This document shows positions 6,798 to 15,335 of a stretch of 64,000 nucleotides of DNA, in pieces. The stretch covers positions 3,038,001 through 3,102,000 of the forward strand of contig OZ252260.1 of NCBI GenBank assembly GCA_965249925.1. The letters run 5' to 3'. Each line of letters opens with the position of its first letter. Position 1 is the stretch's first letter. The stretch comes from Hoeflea_A sp965249925. GTDB taxonomy: Bacteria; Pseudomonadota; Alphaproteobacteria; Rhizobiales; Rhizobiaceae. Position numbers and translations under genes: made by a program. The notes beneath the pieces are model-generated. The model was not told the origin of the DNA. It did no database searches and saw only the letters and a list, made by a program, of their open reading frames with translations.

Positions 6798-8834
6798 TTA
6801 CCGGAGGGCCGCTTCGATGTTGCCGCCGTCGACGGTCATCACATGGGCCGTCGTGCGCTCCATCTCGGCAAGTGCCACGAAGCCGTCAGCCACATGCCGT
6901 GCTTCGACTTCGCGATGGAGCAGGTTGCCGGCCATATAGGCGGCTTCGTCGACACCGCGGGCCTTGGCGCGCTCTGCGATGAAATCGTCGCTGAGCAGGC
7001 CGGAGCGGATACGGTCGGCATTGATACCGTTGACGCGGATGCCGTCACCGCCCAGTTCCAGCGCCAGCTGGCGCATGAGGAAAAGCGTCGTCGCCTTGGG
7101 CAGCCCGTAGGCGCCGAAGTTTTTACCCGGATTGACCGCCTGTTTCGACACGTTGAACAGGATCTGCCCCGGCCGCCCCTGCCGCTTCATCAGCCGCGCC
7201 GCAGCCACCGCAAAATCTTTGTGGGCGAAAAAATTGAGTTCGAACGCCTGGCGCATAGCAGCGTCGTCGAGATCCAGCATAGCGCCGCTCAATGCCGTGC
7301 CGGCGTTCGACACCAGGATGTCGAGGCCGCCGAAATGCTGAACAGCGGCATGCATCGCGGCATCGGCCGCACCGTTCCGGGTGATATCGGCCGCAAAGCT
7401 CGCGTGCCAGGAACCGAGGTCGCCCAGGGCCGTGTCCAGCCGAGCCTGGTCGAGGTCGACCAGCAGGCATTGCGCCCCTTTCGCCGCGAACGCTTTGGCG
7501 GTCGCCAGACCGATGGCACCGGCGCCGCCGGTGATCATAACCACCTGACCCTGGAAGCGCGGCGGACGGGCCTTGCCGAGCTTCGCCTGTTCCAGCGACC
7601 AGTATTCGCATTCGAACTGGTCCTTTTCGTCGAGCGGATAGTAGCCGCCGGCATCCTCGCCGATCGCCCGCACCCGCATGTTCTGCACCGCCAGGTCGGC
7701 CGCGGCCGACGCCGCCTTGGCATTGCCGCCGATGCCGATGACGCCGACACCCTCGATCCACGCATGCTTCGGGTCGGGCGTCAGCAGCGTTTTTTCTTCC
7801 TTGGCCAGCGGCGCCTGGCGGTCGAAATAGGCGCGGTATTCGCGTTCGAAATCCTGCACTGCTGCGGCGATTGCCTCGCGACCGCCGTCGAGCGTCGCCC
7901 GGTGCAGCACCAGCGGCTGGCCCTTGGTGCGCAGCACGTGGTCGGGCGAGGCCATACCACGGGTCGACAGCGCATCGATATCCGGCCGGTCGAGGAAGGC
8001 CATGACGGCGTCGCCGTTGCGCAGGTCGAACACCGGCATCGGTACGTCCGGATTGCCACGCTGTTCGGCGATGACGCCGCGCAGCACCGGCAGCATGTCC
8101 AGATTGTTCGTGTCGTGCCGGGTTTTCAGCGCCGTCGGTGCGTCCATGCCGAAATGCCCCGCCACAGCGTTGGTGTGGCGGACCAGTGTGTCATAGCTGT
8201 CCTTGGCCGTCTCTCCGAAGGCGAAATGGCCGTGATTGAGCAGCAGCAAGCCTTCGACGGACGGGTCCCGCTCGTAGACCTCGGCGGCGATCTTGGCGAG
8301 GCCGAAACCCGGCATGACGTAAGGCACGATGCCCAGCCGGTCGCCGAAGATCTCGCGGCAGACGTCTTCCGCGTCGGGCAGGTTGGCGAGCACCAGGAAC
8401 GCTGTCGCGTGGGTGTGGTCGACGAAGGTGTGCGGCAGATAGGCATGCAGCAGCGTTTCGACCGACGGGTTCGGCGACGCGCTGTCGAGCAGGTTGCAGC
8501 GCTGGACATTGACCATGTCCTCGTCGCTCAGCGCGTCGAGCTGCCGCAGTTTCAGAAGCGGTTGCAGCCGCACGCCGGGCAGGCCCGGCCCCTCAATGGT
8601 GTCGAGATCCCAGCCGGAGCCCTTGACGTGCAGCACCTCCTCGATTTCGCCGAACAGGTTGGCGCGCTTCACCTTGACCGACGTGTTACCGCCGCCATGC
8701 ATGACGAGGTCCGGGTTTTGACCGATCAGCCGACTGGTATAGACGCGCAGCGCCAGCGCCTGGTCGGCCGGGTCATGGCCTGCCGCGGCAGTGATCTTCG
8801 CCGCAACTTTTTCGTCGTAACGGTTTTCGATCAT
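6798..8834 (-). CDS. bifunctional class II aldolase / short-chain dehydrogenase
   Basis: 678 residues with two enzymes in one chain. Residues about 1-390 are a class II (zinc) aldolase: SVETLLHAY carries the catalytic Glu, DHTHAT the HxH metal ligands and NHGHF a third His. Residues about 430-678 are an SDR: TGGAGAIG nucleotide loop, NAG, and a YGLPK Tyr-Lys pair. The same architecture is known from rhamnulose-1-phosphate aldolase/lactaldehyde dehydrogenase (RhaEW/YuxG). Here the upstream partners are a methylthioribose kinase and isomerase, so the expected substrate is a 5-substituted ribulose 1-phosphate, split to dihydroxyacetone phosphate plus an aldehyde (methylthioacetaldehyde or acetaldehyde) that the SDR half would oxidise or reduce. 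GCAGGAG precedes the ATG; it starts 3 bases after mtnA ends. Confidence 0.85.
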   Translation of the reverse strand: MIENRYDEKVAAKITAAAGHDPADQALALRVYTSRLIGQNPDLVMHGGGNTSVKVKRANLFGEIEEVLHVKGSGWDLDTIEGPGLPGVRLQPLLKLRQLDALSDEDMVNVQRCNLLDSASPNPSVETLLHAYLPHTFVDHTHATAFLVLANLPDAEDVCREIFGDRLGIVPYVMPGFGLAKIAAEVYERDPSVEGLLLLNHGHFAFGETAKDSYDTLVRHTNAVAGHFGMDAPTALKTRHDTNNLDMLPVLRGVIAEQRGNPDVPMPVFDLRNGDAVMAFLDRPDIDALSTRGMASPDHVLRTKGQPLVLHRATLDGGREAIAAAVQDFEREYRAYFDRQAPLAKEEKTLLTPDPKHAWIEGVGVIGIGGNAKAASAAADLAVQNMRVRAIGEDAGGYYPLDEKDQFECEYWSLEQAKLGKARPPRFQGQVVMITGGAGAIGLATAKAFAAKGAQCLLVDLDQARLDTALGDLGSWHASFAADITRNGAADAAMHAAVQHFGGLDILVSNAGTALSGAMLDLDDAAMRQAFELNFFAHKDFAVAAARLMKRQGRPGQILFNVSKQAVNPGKNFGAYGLPKATTLFLMRQLALELGGDGIRVNGINADRIRSGLLSDDFIAERAKARGVDEAAYMAGNLLHREVEARHVADGFVALAEMERTTAHVMTVDGGNIEAALR

Positions 8835-8837
8835 GGT

Positions 8838-9935
8838 CTACTCCTGCCCGCGTTCCGGGAACAGTGCGCGCAGCCCCTCGGGCGACGCGTCCGCAATACC
8901 GCGCTCGGTGATCAACCCGGTGACCAGCCGGCGCGGTGTCACGTCGAACGCCGGGTTGCCGCCCTTGGTATGGTCGGGCGACACCTGCACCATCTCGATC
9001 TCGCCGGCCTGGTCCTTGCCCATCACATGGGTGACCTCGTAAGGGTCGCGCTGCTCGATCGGAATCTCGGCGATTCCGTCTTCCACCGTCCAGTCGATGG
9101 TCGGCGACGGCAGGGCGACGTAGAACGGAATGCCGTTGTCGCGGGCCGCCAGCGCCTTCAGATAGGTGCCGATCTTGTTGCACACATCGCCGCCGGCCGA
9201 GGTCCGGTCGGTGCCGACGATGACCAGGTCGACCAGCCCCTGCTGCATCAGGTGGCCGCCGGCGTTGTCGACGATATACTGGTGGCTGACGCCGTGGCTG
9301 CCCAGTTCCCACGAAGTCAATGCGCCCTGGTTGCGCGGCCGGGTCTCGTCGACCCAAACATGCACCGCAATGCCGTGGTCGGCGGCCAGGTAGATCGGGC
9401 TGGTGGCGGTGCCGAAATCCACCGTTGCGATCCAGCCGGCATTGCAGTGGGTGAGCACCCGCACCGGTTCGCCGGCCGGCTTGCTGGCGGCGATCTCCTC
9501 GATCAGTTTCAGGCCGTGGCGGCCGATGCTGCGGTTGATTTCGACATCCTCATCGGCGATGTCGGCGGCCAGTTGCCGGGCCGCCGCGGCGCGGTCCGCC
9601 TCGGCAAGCGGCTTCAAGGCGTCGCGGCAGCGGTTCAGCGCCCAGCGCAGGTTGATCGCCGTCGGCCTGGTATCAAGCAGCGTTTCCCAGGCGCGGTCGA
9701 GCGCCGCGTCGCTGGCGTCACGGGCCATCTCCTCGGCCATTGCATATGCCGCCGTGGCGCCGATAAGCGGCGCGCCGCGCACCCACATGTCGCGAATGGC
9801 GGTGGCGAATTCGTCCAGCGTCGACAGGGTGGCGATCCGGAAATCATGCGGCAGCCAGCGCTGGTCGATGATCTGCACCGCGCCGCTGTCAGCATCGCGC
9901 CAGATCGAGCGGTAGGGCGTTCCGTTGACTTTCAC
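8838..9935 (-). CDS. mtnA: S-methyl-5-thioribose-1-phosphate isomerase family protein
   Basis: 365 residues, the usual length for MtnA (eIF2B-like isomerase). Visible family motifs are RGAPLIG near residue 54, LTHCNAG with the catalytic Cys at residue 164, and IVGTDRTSAGGD with the catalytic Asp at residue 243. MtnA converts the aldose 5-methylthioribose 1-phosphate to the ketose 5-methylthioribulose 1-phosphate; family members also accept 5-deoxyribose 1-phosphate. The start is GTG (9933-9935), preceded by GGAGG, and it overlaps the mtnK stop by four bases (GTGA), indicating coupled translation. The classical methionine-salvage partners mtnB, mtnC, mtnD and mtnE are absent from the window; an aldolase follows instead. 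Confidence 0.9.
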   Translation of the reverse strand: MKVNGTPYRSIWRDADSGAVQIIDQRWLPHDFRIATLSTLDEFATAIRDMWVRGAPLIGATAAYAMAEEMARDASDAALDRAWETLLDTRPTAINLRWALNRCRDALKPLAEADRAAAARQLAADIADEDVEINRSIGRHGLKLIEEIAASKPAGEPVRVLTHCNAGWIATVDFGTATSPIYLAADHGIAVHVWVDETRPRNQGALTSWELGSHGVSHQYIVDNAGGHLMQQGLVDLVIVGTDRTSAGGDVCNKIGTYLKALAARDNGIPFYVALPSPTIDWTVEDGIAEIPIEQRDPYEVTHVMGKDQAGEIEMVQVSPDHTKGGNPAFDVTPRRLVTGLITERGIADASPEGLRALFPERGQE

Positions 9936-11194
9936 AGGATGGCCTCCCGGTTCCAGTTGCGGGCAGCATCCACGAGTTTTTCAGCGGTCGGATACCGGGC
10001 GCTGTTGGCGATCAGGTCGCGTCCCATCATGATGTTGCGCGCTTCAAGCGGCGCTCGGCGCGCCGGATCCTCGATGGATTCGAAATCCGCGTTGTGGGCG
10101 AGTGACAGCGTACGGCGATGCATTTCGATACCGCAGAAGCCGACGGCGTCGCGCCAGATGCGGTCGAGATAACCTCTGAGGGCGGCGTCGGATGCGTGAT
10201 CCTGATCCTCAAACAGCGCTGCCGGGTAAAGCATGCCGGTGCGTTCGGATTGCCACAGCCGGCTGAACTCCGCCTCGAACGTCGCCGCCACCTCATCCAC
10301 CAGCCCAAGGATCCATGCCTGATAGTCGTCCAGATCGTCCGGTTGCCGATGCGCCGGCTGGCTGAAATAGGCCATCAGGAAATTGGCAATCAGCATGCCG
10401 AGATCGAAGCCCATCGGTCCATACATGGCGAATTCAGGATCGATCATCTTCGTTTCGGTGTCGGTGCACATGATTGAGCCGGTGTGCAGGTCGCCATGCA
10501 GCATGGTCTCGGTGTTGGCCGAGAACCGGGCGAACAGGTGCTGTGCTTCGCTTTTCATCGCCGCGTCGCCGCGCAACGTCGCCACCACTGGATCGAGCCC
10601 TTCCGTATGGTGGTTCATTTCGGCCTCGAAGTACGGATCGCAGAACACCAGCCCTTCGGTAATGGCGATGATTTCGATGTTGCCGAGGAACAACGCCGCA
10701 TCCTGCTTGCGCTCCGCGGCAGTCATCGAAAGATCGGAGCCACGAAAGGCAGTGCGGGCGCAGAAGTCACCGAGCACCCTGGCCAATCCGTCCACCTGCT
10801 CGCCGGCGATCAGCTTGCCGCGCAGGATCCGGTGCGGACTGAGATACTCCATGACGATCAGCGCCTGGTCCTCATCGAAATGATGCACCGTCGGCACCGA
10901 TCCTGGATCGCGCTTCGCCTGCCGGATCAACGCGTGATATTCGTAGAACGAGCGGTAGAGCGGCAGCGGCCAGCTGTCGCCGACCAGCCGCACATAGGGC
11001 AGGGCCTGCTTGACCACTACGGCACCCAGCGGACCTTCGACGATGAACACCAGATTGAGGTTGCCGTCGCCGACCTCACGCACCGACCAGGCATGCGGAT
11101 CCGCTCCGATGCGCGCCGACACCGCCTCGACGTTGGCAAGCCGGGGCCCAAGCGTTTCGGAGGTGAGGGGTGAATAGCTGCTTGGCGTTTCCAA
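9932..11194 (-). CDS. mtnK: S-methyl-5-thioribose kinase
   Basis: 420 residues from a TTG start at 11192-11194, chosen because AGGGAGG lies 8 bases upstream; an ATG at 11281 would extend into the operator region. It is an APH/choline-kinase-fold enzyme with the MtnK signatures HGDLHTGSIM (catalytic loop) and MIDPEFAMYGPMGFDLG (metal-binding Asp plus the MtnK-specific tail). It phosphorylates C1 of 5-methylthioribose with ATP in the cytoplasm. First gene of the catabolic operon, directly overlapping mtnA. A kinase, rather than a methylthioadenosine phosphorylase, implies that the free pentose is the substrate, in line with the divergent importer. Confidence 0.92.
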   Translation of the reverse strand: METPSSYSPLTSETLGPRLANVEAVSARIGADPHAWSVREVGDGNLNLVFIVEGPLGAVVVKQALPYVRLVGDSWPLPLYRSFYEYHALIRQAKRDPGSVPTVHHFDEDQALIVMEYLSPHRILRGKLIAGEQVDGLARVLGDFCARTAFRGSDLSMTAAERKQDAALFLGNIEIIAITEGLVFCDPYFEAEMNHHTEGLDPVVATLRGDAAMKSEAQHLFARFSANTETMLHGDLHTGSIMCTDTETKMIDPEFAMYGPMGFDLGMLIANFLMAYFSQPAHRQPDDLDDYQAWILGLVDEVAATFEAEFSRLWQSERTGMLYPAALFEDQDHASDAALRGYLDRIWRDAVGFCGIEMHRRTLSLAHNADFESIEDPARRAPLEARNIMMGRDLIANSARYPTAEKLVDAARNWNREAIL

Positions 11195-11340
11195 AGCCTG
11201 CCTCCCTTGCGGCCGTTGCGAACGCTTCCGCCTCCCCGGGAAGCCCGGCCTTTGTTTAACCATTCGCGCATATTTGGCCATTTGTCAATCGTGTTGACAT
11301 TTGGAGAATTCCAACTAGTCTTCCTGTTCGGGAGGATTTC
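11195..11340. promoter_or_regulatory. divergent control region with 27-bp palindromic operator
   Basis: The region lies between the catabolic operon and the importer operon. At 11278-11304 there is a symmetrical site: CCA, 2 bases, TGTCAA, 5 bases, TTGACA, 2 bases, TGG. All nine arm positions match. The right arm TTGACA (11294-11299) doubles as a -35 box, with TAGTCT at 11316-11321 (16-base spacing) as a possible -10 for the importer; the left arm gives TTGACA on the minus strand. A regulator bound here would control both operons. The SorC protein encoded at the end of the operon is the obvious candidate (inference). Confidence 0.65.
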
Positions 11341-12861
11341 ATGTCGGCTGCCGTTTGCACCATAAGGGGCATCGACAAGGCGTTCGGGGCCAATCGGGTC
11401 CTGCGCGACATCGCGCTCGACCTGCCGCAGGCCAAGGTCACGGTTCTGATGGGCGCCAACGGTGCGGGCAAATCGACGCTGGTCAAAATCCTGTGCGGCG
11501 TGCACGCGGCTGATGCCGGCGACATCACCCTTTTTGGCGAGCCCTATGATCCAGCCTCGCCGGCCGACGCGTTCGACAAGGGCGTCGTGACCGTGCACCA
11601 GTCGATCGACGACGGGGTGATCCCCGATCTGGATGTCGCGTCGAACCTGTTGATCGACCGGCTGACCGATCCCGCATCGACCTTTTTCCTCAACGAGGCG
11701 GCGATGCGCCGCGAGGCCAGTGACATCGCCGCCTCGATGCACATCGACGTCGATGTGCGCACGCCCGTGGCAGCACTTGGCATCGCCGACCGGCAGATGA
11801 TCGCCATCGCCCGGGCGATGGCCCGCGATCCGAAACTGCTGATCCTCGACGAACCCACCTCGTCGCTCTCCGCCAACGAGGCCGAGCGGCTGTTCGCGCT
11901 TCTCGACCGGCTGAAGGAGACCGGTGTCGCGGTGCTCTACATCTCGCACCGGATGTCCGACATCCGCCGCATCGCCGACCGCATCGTATCGATGCGCGAC
12001 GGCCGCATCTCCGGCGTGTTCGAAACCGAACCGCTGGACTATGATGGCGCCGTGACCGCGATGCTCGGCCACGCCATGACCGACGTTGACCTGACGCCGC
12101 GCGCCGGTGCCACCCCGGTTCTCGAACTCGATGGCATCCGCCTCTCCGAGCACGCCGCGCCGATCAGCCTGCAGGCACGGCAGGGCGAAGTGCTGGCGAT
12201 CACCGGCCTGTTGGGCAGCGGTAAAACGCGGCTTGCCGCCACCCTGTTCGGCGAAGTGCCACCCGCCGCCGGCGCCATGCGGCTCGATGCAAAGCCCTAT
12301 CGCCCGGCCTCGGTGCGCGCGGCGATCCGCGCCGGCGTGTTCCTGTGCCCCAAGGACCGCGCCAGCAATGCCGTCATTCCGGATTTCGACATCACCGGCA
12401 ACATCACCCTTCCGTTCCTCAAGCGCCACGCCGCTTTCTCGCTGTTGCGCCCGGGCGAAATGAGGGCCGTTGCCGACGCCATGATCGAGACGCTCGGCAT
12501 TGTCTGCCGCTCCGAACGCGACGACATCGCGACGTTGTCAGGCGGCAACCAGCAGAAGGTCATGGTGGCCCGCTGGCTTTACCAGCCGAGCCGCTTGCTG
12601 GTGCTCGACGAACCGTTCCAGGGCGTCGACATCAAGGCGCGACGCGACATCGGCAGGCACATCCGCGCCACCGCCGGCAGCCGCGCTACGATCGTCTTCG
12701 TCGCCGAACTCGACGAAGCGCTGGAGATCGCCGACCGCATTCTGGTGCTGCACGAACAGGCGCTGGCCGGCGAACACGTCAATGACGACGTCGACGTTCC
12801 GGCGCTGCTGTCGCAGGTGTCCGGCCGCGCTGCGGCCGATCCATCGGCGGGAGCGCGCTAG
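11341..12861 (+). CDS. sugar ABC transporter ATP-binding protein (RbsA/MglA type, two NBDs)
   Basis: 506 residues with two fused nucleotide-binding domains. The first has Walker A GANGAGKST (residues about 39-47) and Walker B LLILDEPTSSL, but a weak signature motif (LGIADRQ in place of LSxGQ). The second has a degenerate Walker A GLLGSGKT and a good signature LSGGNQQKV. This split is normal for carbohydrate-uptake CUT2 ATPases. GGGAGG precedes the ATG. First gene of the importer operon, divergent from mtnK; the permease ATG directly abuts its stop. The most likely cargo is the pentose handled by the divergent operon, not a common sugar such as ribose (inference from context). Confidence 0.88.
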   Translation: MSAAVCTIRGIDKAFGANRVLRDIALDLPQAKVTVLMGANGAGKSTLVKILCGVHAADAGDITLFGEPYDPASPADAFDKGVVTVHQSIDDGVIPDLDVASNLLIDRLTDPASTFFLNEAAMRREASDIAASMHIDVDVRTPVAALGIADRQMIAIARAMARDPKLLILDEPTSSLSANEAERLFALLDRLKETGVAVLYISHRMSDIRRIADRIVSMRDGRISGVFETEPLDYDGAVTAMLGHAMTDVDLTPRAGATPVLELDGIRLSEHAAPISLQARQGEVLAITGLLGSGKTRLAATLFGEVPPAAGAMRLDAKPYRPASVRAAIRAGVFLCPKDRASNAVIPDFDITGNITLPFLKRHAAFSLLRPGEMRAVADAMIETLGIVCRSERDDIATLSGGNQQKVMVARWLYQPSRLLVLDEPFQGVDIKARRDIGRHIRATAGSRATIVFVAELDEALEIADRILVLHEQALAGEHVNDDVDVPALLSQVSGRAAADPSAGAR

Positions 12862-13884
12862 ATGGCGACGGAAGCCGGCAGCACCCTGCGCGCCGCAGCG
12901 ATCAGGTATGGATTTCTGTGCCTGCTTTTCGGCCTGATCGTCTATTTCAGTATCTTCGCCAGCGGCTTTGCCGGCGCCCGCTCGGCTGTTTTCATTTTCC
13001 AGTCGGTGGCGATCACCGGCATCCTGGCGCTGGGTGTCACCTGCACGCTGGTGGTCGATGGCTTCGATCTGTCGATCGGCGCGGTCGCCACCTCGGCGCT
13101 GATGCTGTCGGCCTATGTCATGGTGGTGATGCAGCAGAGCGCCCTGGTCGCGGTGCTCGCCTGCCTGCTGATGGGGGCCTGTGTCGGCCTGATCAATGGT
13201 CTGCTGATCGTCAAGACAAGGGTGCCCGACCTGCTCGCCACCCTGGGCATGATGTTCCTGCTCATCGGCCTGCAGCGCATTCCGACCGAGGGCCGCTCGA
13301 TCGCCACCGGCATGCGGCTGCCGGGCGGCGAAGAGGCGGTAGGCACCTTCTCGCCCAACTTCCTGTGGATCGGCCGCCACCGTTTCGACCTGGTGCTGCC
13401 CGACCTGGTGCCGGTCCCGGTGGTGCTGTTCATCCTCATCGGCATAGCCGTCTGGGTGTTTCTGGAGCGCACCCGCCACGGCCGGCTGATGTATGCCATC
13501 GGCTCCAATCAGCGGGCCGCGGCACTCGCCGGCGCCGACGTCAACCGCTACAAGATCGCCGCCTACATGATTTCCGGCGTGCTCGCCTCGGTCGGCGGCA
13601 TCCTGCTGGCGGCGCGGCTTGGCCGCGGCGATATCGCCTCCGGCAACAACCTGCTGCTAGACAGTGTCGCCGCGGCGCTGATCGGCTTCGCCGTTCTCGG
13701 TGCCGCCAAGCCCAACGCCTTCGGCACCGCCATCGGCGCGCTCTTCGTCGGCATCCTGTTACAGGGGCTGACCATGATGAATGCGCCCTATTACACTCAG
13801 GACTTCGTCAAGGGCGTCGTCCTGGTCATCGCCCTCGTCTTCACCTTCGCCCTGTCCTCGCGCGGGCGCCGGGGCGGGCATTGA
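12862..13884 (+). CDS. sugar ABC transporter permease (RbsC type)
   Basis: 340 residues, mostly hydrophobic, with about nine to ten membrane segments and the CUT2/BPD_transp_2 hallmark GFDLSIGAVA near residue 70. The loop FLERTRHGRLMYAIGSNQRAAALAGADVNRYKI (EAA-like region) contacts the ATPase. The start codon follows the ATPase stop without any gap. It would form the homodimeric membrane channel of the importer. Confidence 0.88.
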   Translation: MATEAGSTLRAAAIRYGFLCLLFGLIVYFSIFASGFAGARSAVFIFQSVAITGILALGVTCTLVVDGFDLSIGAVATSALMLSAYVMVVMQQSALVAVLACLLMGACVGLINGLLIVKTRVPDLLATLGMMFLLIGLQRIPTEGRSIATGMRLPGGEEAVGTFSPNFLWIGRHRFDLVLPDLVPVPVVLFILIGIAVWVFLERTRHGRLMYAIGSNQRAAALAGADVNRYKIAAYMISGVLASVGGILLAARLGRGDIASGNNLLLDSVAAALIGFAVLGAAKPNAFGTAIGALFVGILLQGLTMMNAPYYTQDFVKGVVLVIALVFTFALSSRGRRGGH

Positions 13885-13919
13885 GCACCTTTGCGTTCCA
13901 ACCAGGGAGGAAATAAACC

Positions 13920-14966
13920 ATGGCATTCTTCAGACGCACATTCATCAAGCTGGCCGGAGCCGCGGCTATCGCTACGGCCGCACCGGCGGCGATGGCCGCC
14001 GATATGCCGGCGCCGCTCGACAAGCCGGAAGACGTCAAGATCGCGCTGGTGCGCTATCTGTCGACGGGCGATTTCTTCCAGGCCTATCTGAGCGGCGTCG
14101 AGGCGCAGGCCAAGGCGCTCGGCGTCGATCTGCGCGTCTTTGACAGCCGCCAGGACGCCGCCCTGCAGGCCGACATGGTCGATCAGGCGATCGCCCTGGG
14201 TGTCGATGGCATCGTCATCCAGCACGGGCTGACCGAATCGATGAAAGAGGCCGCGCAGCGCGCCGTCGATGCCGGTATCAAAGTGGTCGCCTTCGACGTC
14301 AATGTCGAAAACGAGGCCATCCCGCAGATCGAGCAGTCCGACTACCTGCTCGGCAAGATGGCGCTCGAACAGGCGGTCAAGGACAACGGCGACGCATGGA
14401 AAGCCGGCTATGTGTACGTGCCGGGCATCGCCCCACTCGACCGCCGCGACAAGGCCTGGCAGGACATGCGGGCACAGTATCCGGGCATCGAGGAGGTCGC
14501 CGTCTTCGGCACGCTCGACAACCCGATCGCCAACTCCAACGCCAACCAGGCGCGCTCCGTTCTGCAGGCCAACCCGGACATCACGGTGATGTTCGCGCCC
14601 TATGACGAGTTCGCCAAGGGCGTCAAGATCGCCGTCGACGAAGCCGGCCTGACCGATCAGATCGACATCTATTCCGCCGATGTCTCGACGGCCGACATCT
14701 CGGCGATGCGCGAACCGGGCAGCGCCTGGGTTGCCACCGTCGCCACCAATCCGTCGGTGGTCGGCGAGGTTTCGGTGCGGGCGCTTGCCATGCTGCTCAC
14801 CGGCCAAAACCCCGGCGCCAGCGTCATCGTGCCGCCGACGCTGATCACCCAGGCCTTCCTCAACGAGGCCGACATCAAGAACATGCAGGACCTGGCCGCC
14901 AAGATGCCGCAATTCGCCCACGCCGATGTGGCGATGACCGAGTGGATGCCGCTGCCGCCGCGGTAA
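13920..14966 (+). CDS. sugar ABC transporter periplasmic substrate-binding protein (Tat signal)
   Basis: 348 residues of the RbsB-like type 1 periplasmic-binding fold. The N-terminus has a twin-arginine signal, RRTFIKLAGAAA, with a likely AxA cleavage site near residue 30, so the folded protein is probably exported by Tat. The body shows the PBP1 pattern of an Asn/Asp-rich hinge and AIALGVDGIVIQHG. It follows the permease after 35 bases with GGGAGG upstream of the ATG. Its ligand would define what the cluster imports; 5-methylthioribose or 5-deoxyribose is proposed from context. Confidence 0.85.
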   Translation: MAFFRRTFIKLAGAAAIATAAPAAMAADMPAPLDKPEDVKIALVRYLSTGDFFQAYLSGVEAQAKALGVDLRVFDSRQDAALQADMVDQAIALGVDGIVIQHGLTESMKEAAQRAVDAGIKVVAFDVNVENEAIPQIEQSDYLLGKMALEQAVKDNGDAWKAGYVYVPGIAPLDRRDKAWQDMRAQYPGIEEVAVFGTLDNPIANSNANQARSVLQANPDITVMFAPYDEFAKGVKIAVDEAGLTDQIDIYSADVSTADISAMREPGSAWVATVATNPSVVGEVSVRALAMLLTGQNPGASVIVPPTLITQAFLNEADIKNMQDLAAKMPQFAHADVAMTEWMPLPPR

Positions 14967-14979
14967 GCGATATGCCTAT

Positions 14980-15005
14980 TCCGGCCGGCGCAACAACCGG
15001 CCGGA
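14980..15005. terminator. bidirectional hairpin between convergent genes
   Basis: A perfect 9-bp stem (TCCGGCCGG at 14980-14988, CCGGCCGGA at 14997-15005) with an 8-base loop lies between the importer operon and the convergent SMR genes. No strong T-run follows, so termination may be only partly intrinsic. Confidence 0.55.
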
Positions 15006-15008
15006 TAC

Positions 15009-15335
15009 CTATTTCGCGGGTTCGGATGCAGACACCAGCTTCAGCCCGACGACGATGACGACAATGGCGGCGAGGAAGAACAGCCGCCAGAAGGTGACCG
15101 GATCACCGAAGGCGACGATGCCGACGATGGCCGTGCCGACGGCACCGATCGCCACCCAAACCGCGTAGGCGGTGCCCAACGGGATGGCCTTGATCGCCAG
15201 GGTCAGCAGCCAGAAGCTGATGGCGGCGAAGACGACGAACAGCGTCGTCGCCCAGACGCCATCCAGTTTCATGAAGGTGGTGAAGCCGATTTCGAACAGG
15301 CCGGCGAGAACAAGCTGGACCCAGGCCATGGTCAC
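15009..15335 (-). CDS. small multidrug resistance (SMR) family protein, partner 2
   Basis: 108 residues with four predicted membrane helices and the SMR glutamate in the first helix (LAGLFEIGFTTFMK, Glu near residue 15). The motif PLGTAYAVW lies in helix 3. The sequence resembles the SugE/Gdx branch, which exports guanidinium or quaternary cations, more than EmrE. It overlaps its partner gene by four bases, which points to a heteromeric pair. The C-terminus carries a short polar tail. Confidence 0.8.
   Translation of the reverse strand: MTMAWVQLVLAGLFEIGFTTFMKLDGVWATTLFVVFAAISFWLLTLAIKAIPLGTAYAVWVAIGAVGTAIVGIVAFGDPVTFWRLFFLAAIVVIVVGLKLVSASEPAK

Noticed and set aside
6738..10172. An open frame of over 1100 codons on the plus strand, opposite the mtnA and aldolase/SDR genes
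   Set aside because: It is the antisense shadow of well-identified high-GC genes, with a composition full of Arg, His and Gln runs and no domain or ribosome site.
8838..11194. Classical methionine salvage pathway
   Set aside because: mtnB, mtnC, mtnD and mtnE do not occur in the window; an aldolase takes the place of the dehydratase.
11017..12429. A 470-codon minus-strand frame across the ABC ATPase and the divergent region
   Set aside because: It covers the promoter palindrome and the antisense of the ATPase; not a real gene.
5825..14966. Rhamnose degradation locus
   Set aside because: The aldolase/SDR fusion is reminiscent of RhaEW, but the kinase and isomerase are clearly MtnK and MtnA and no rhamnose isomerase or mutarotase is present.
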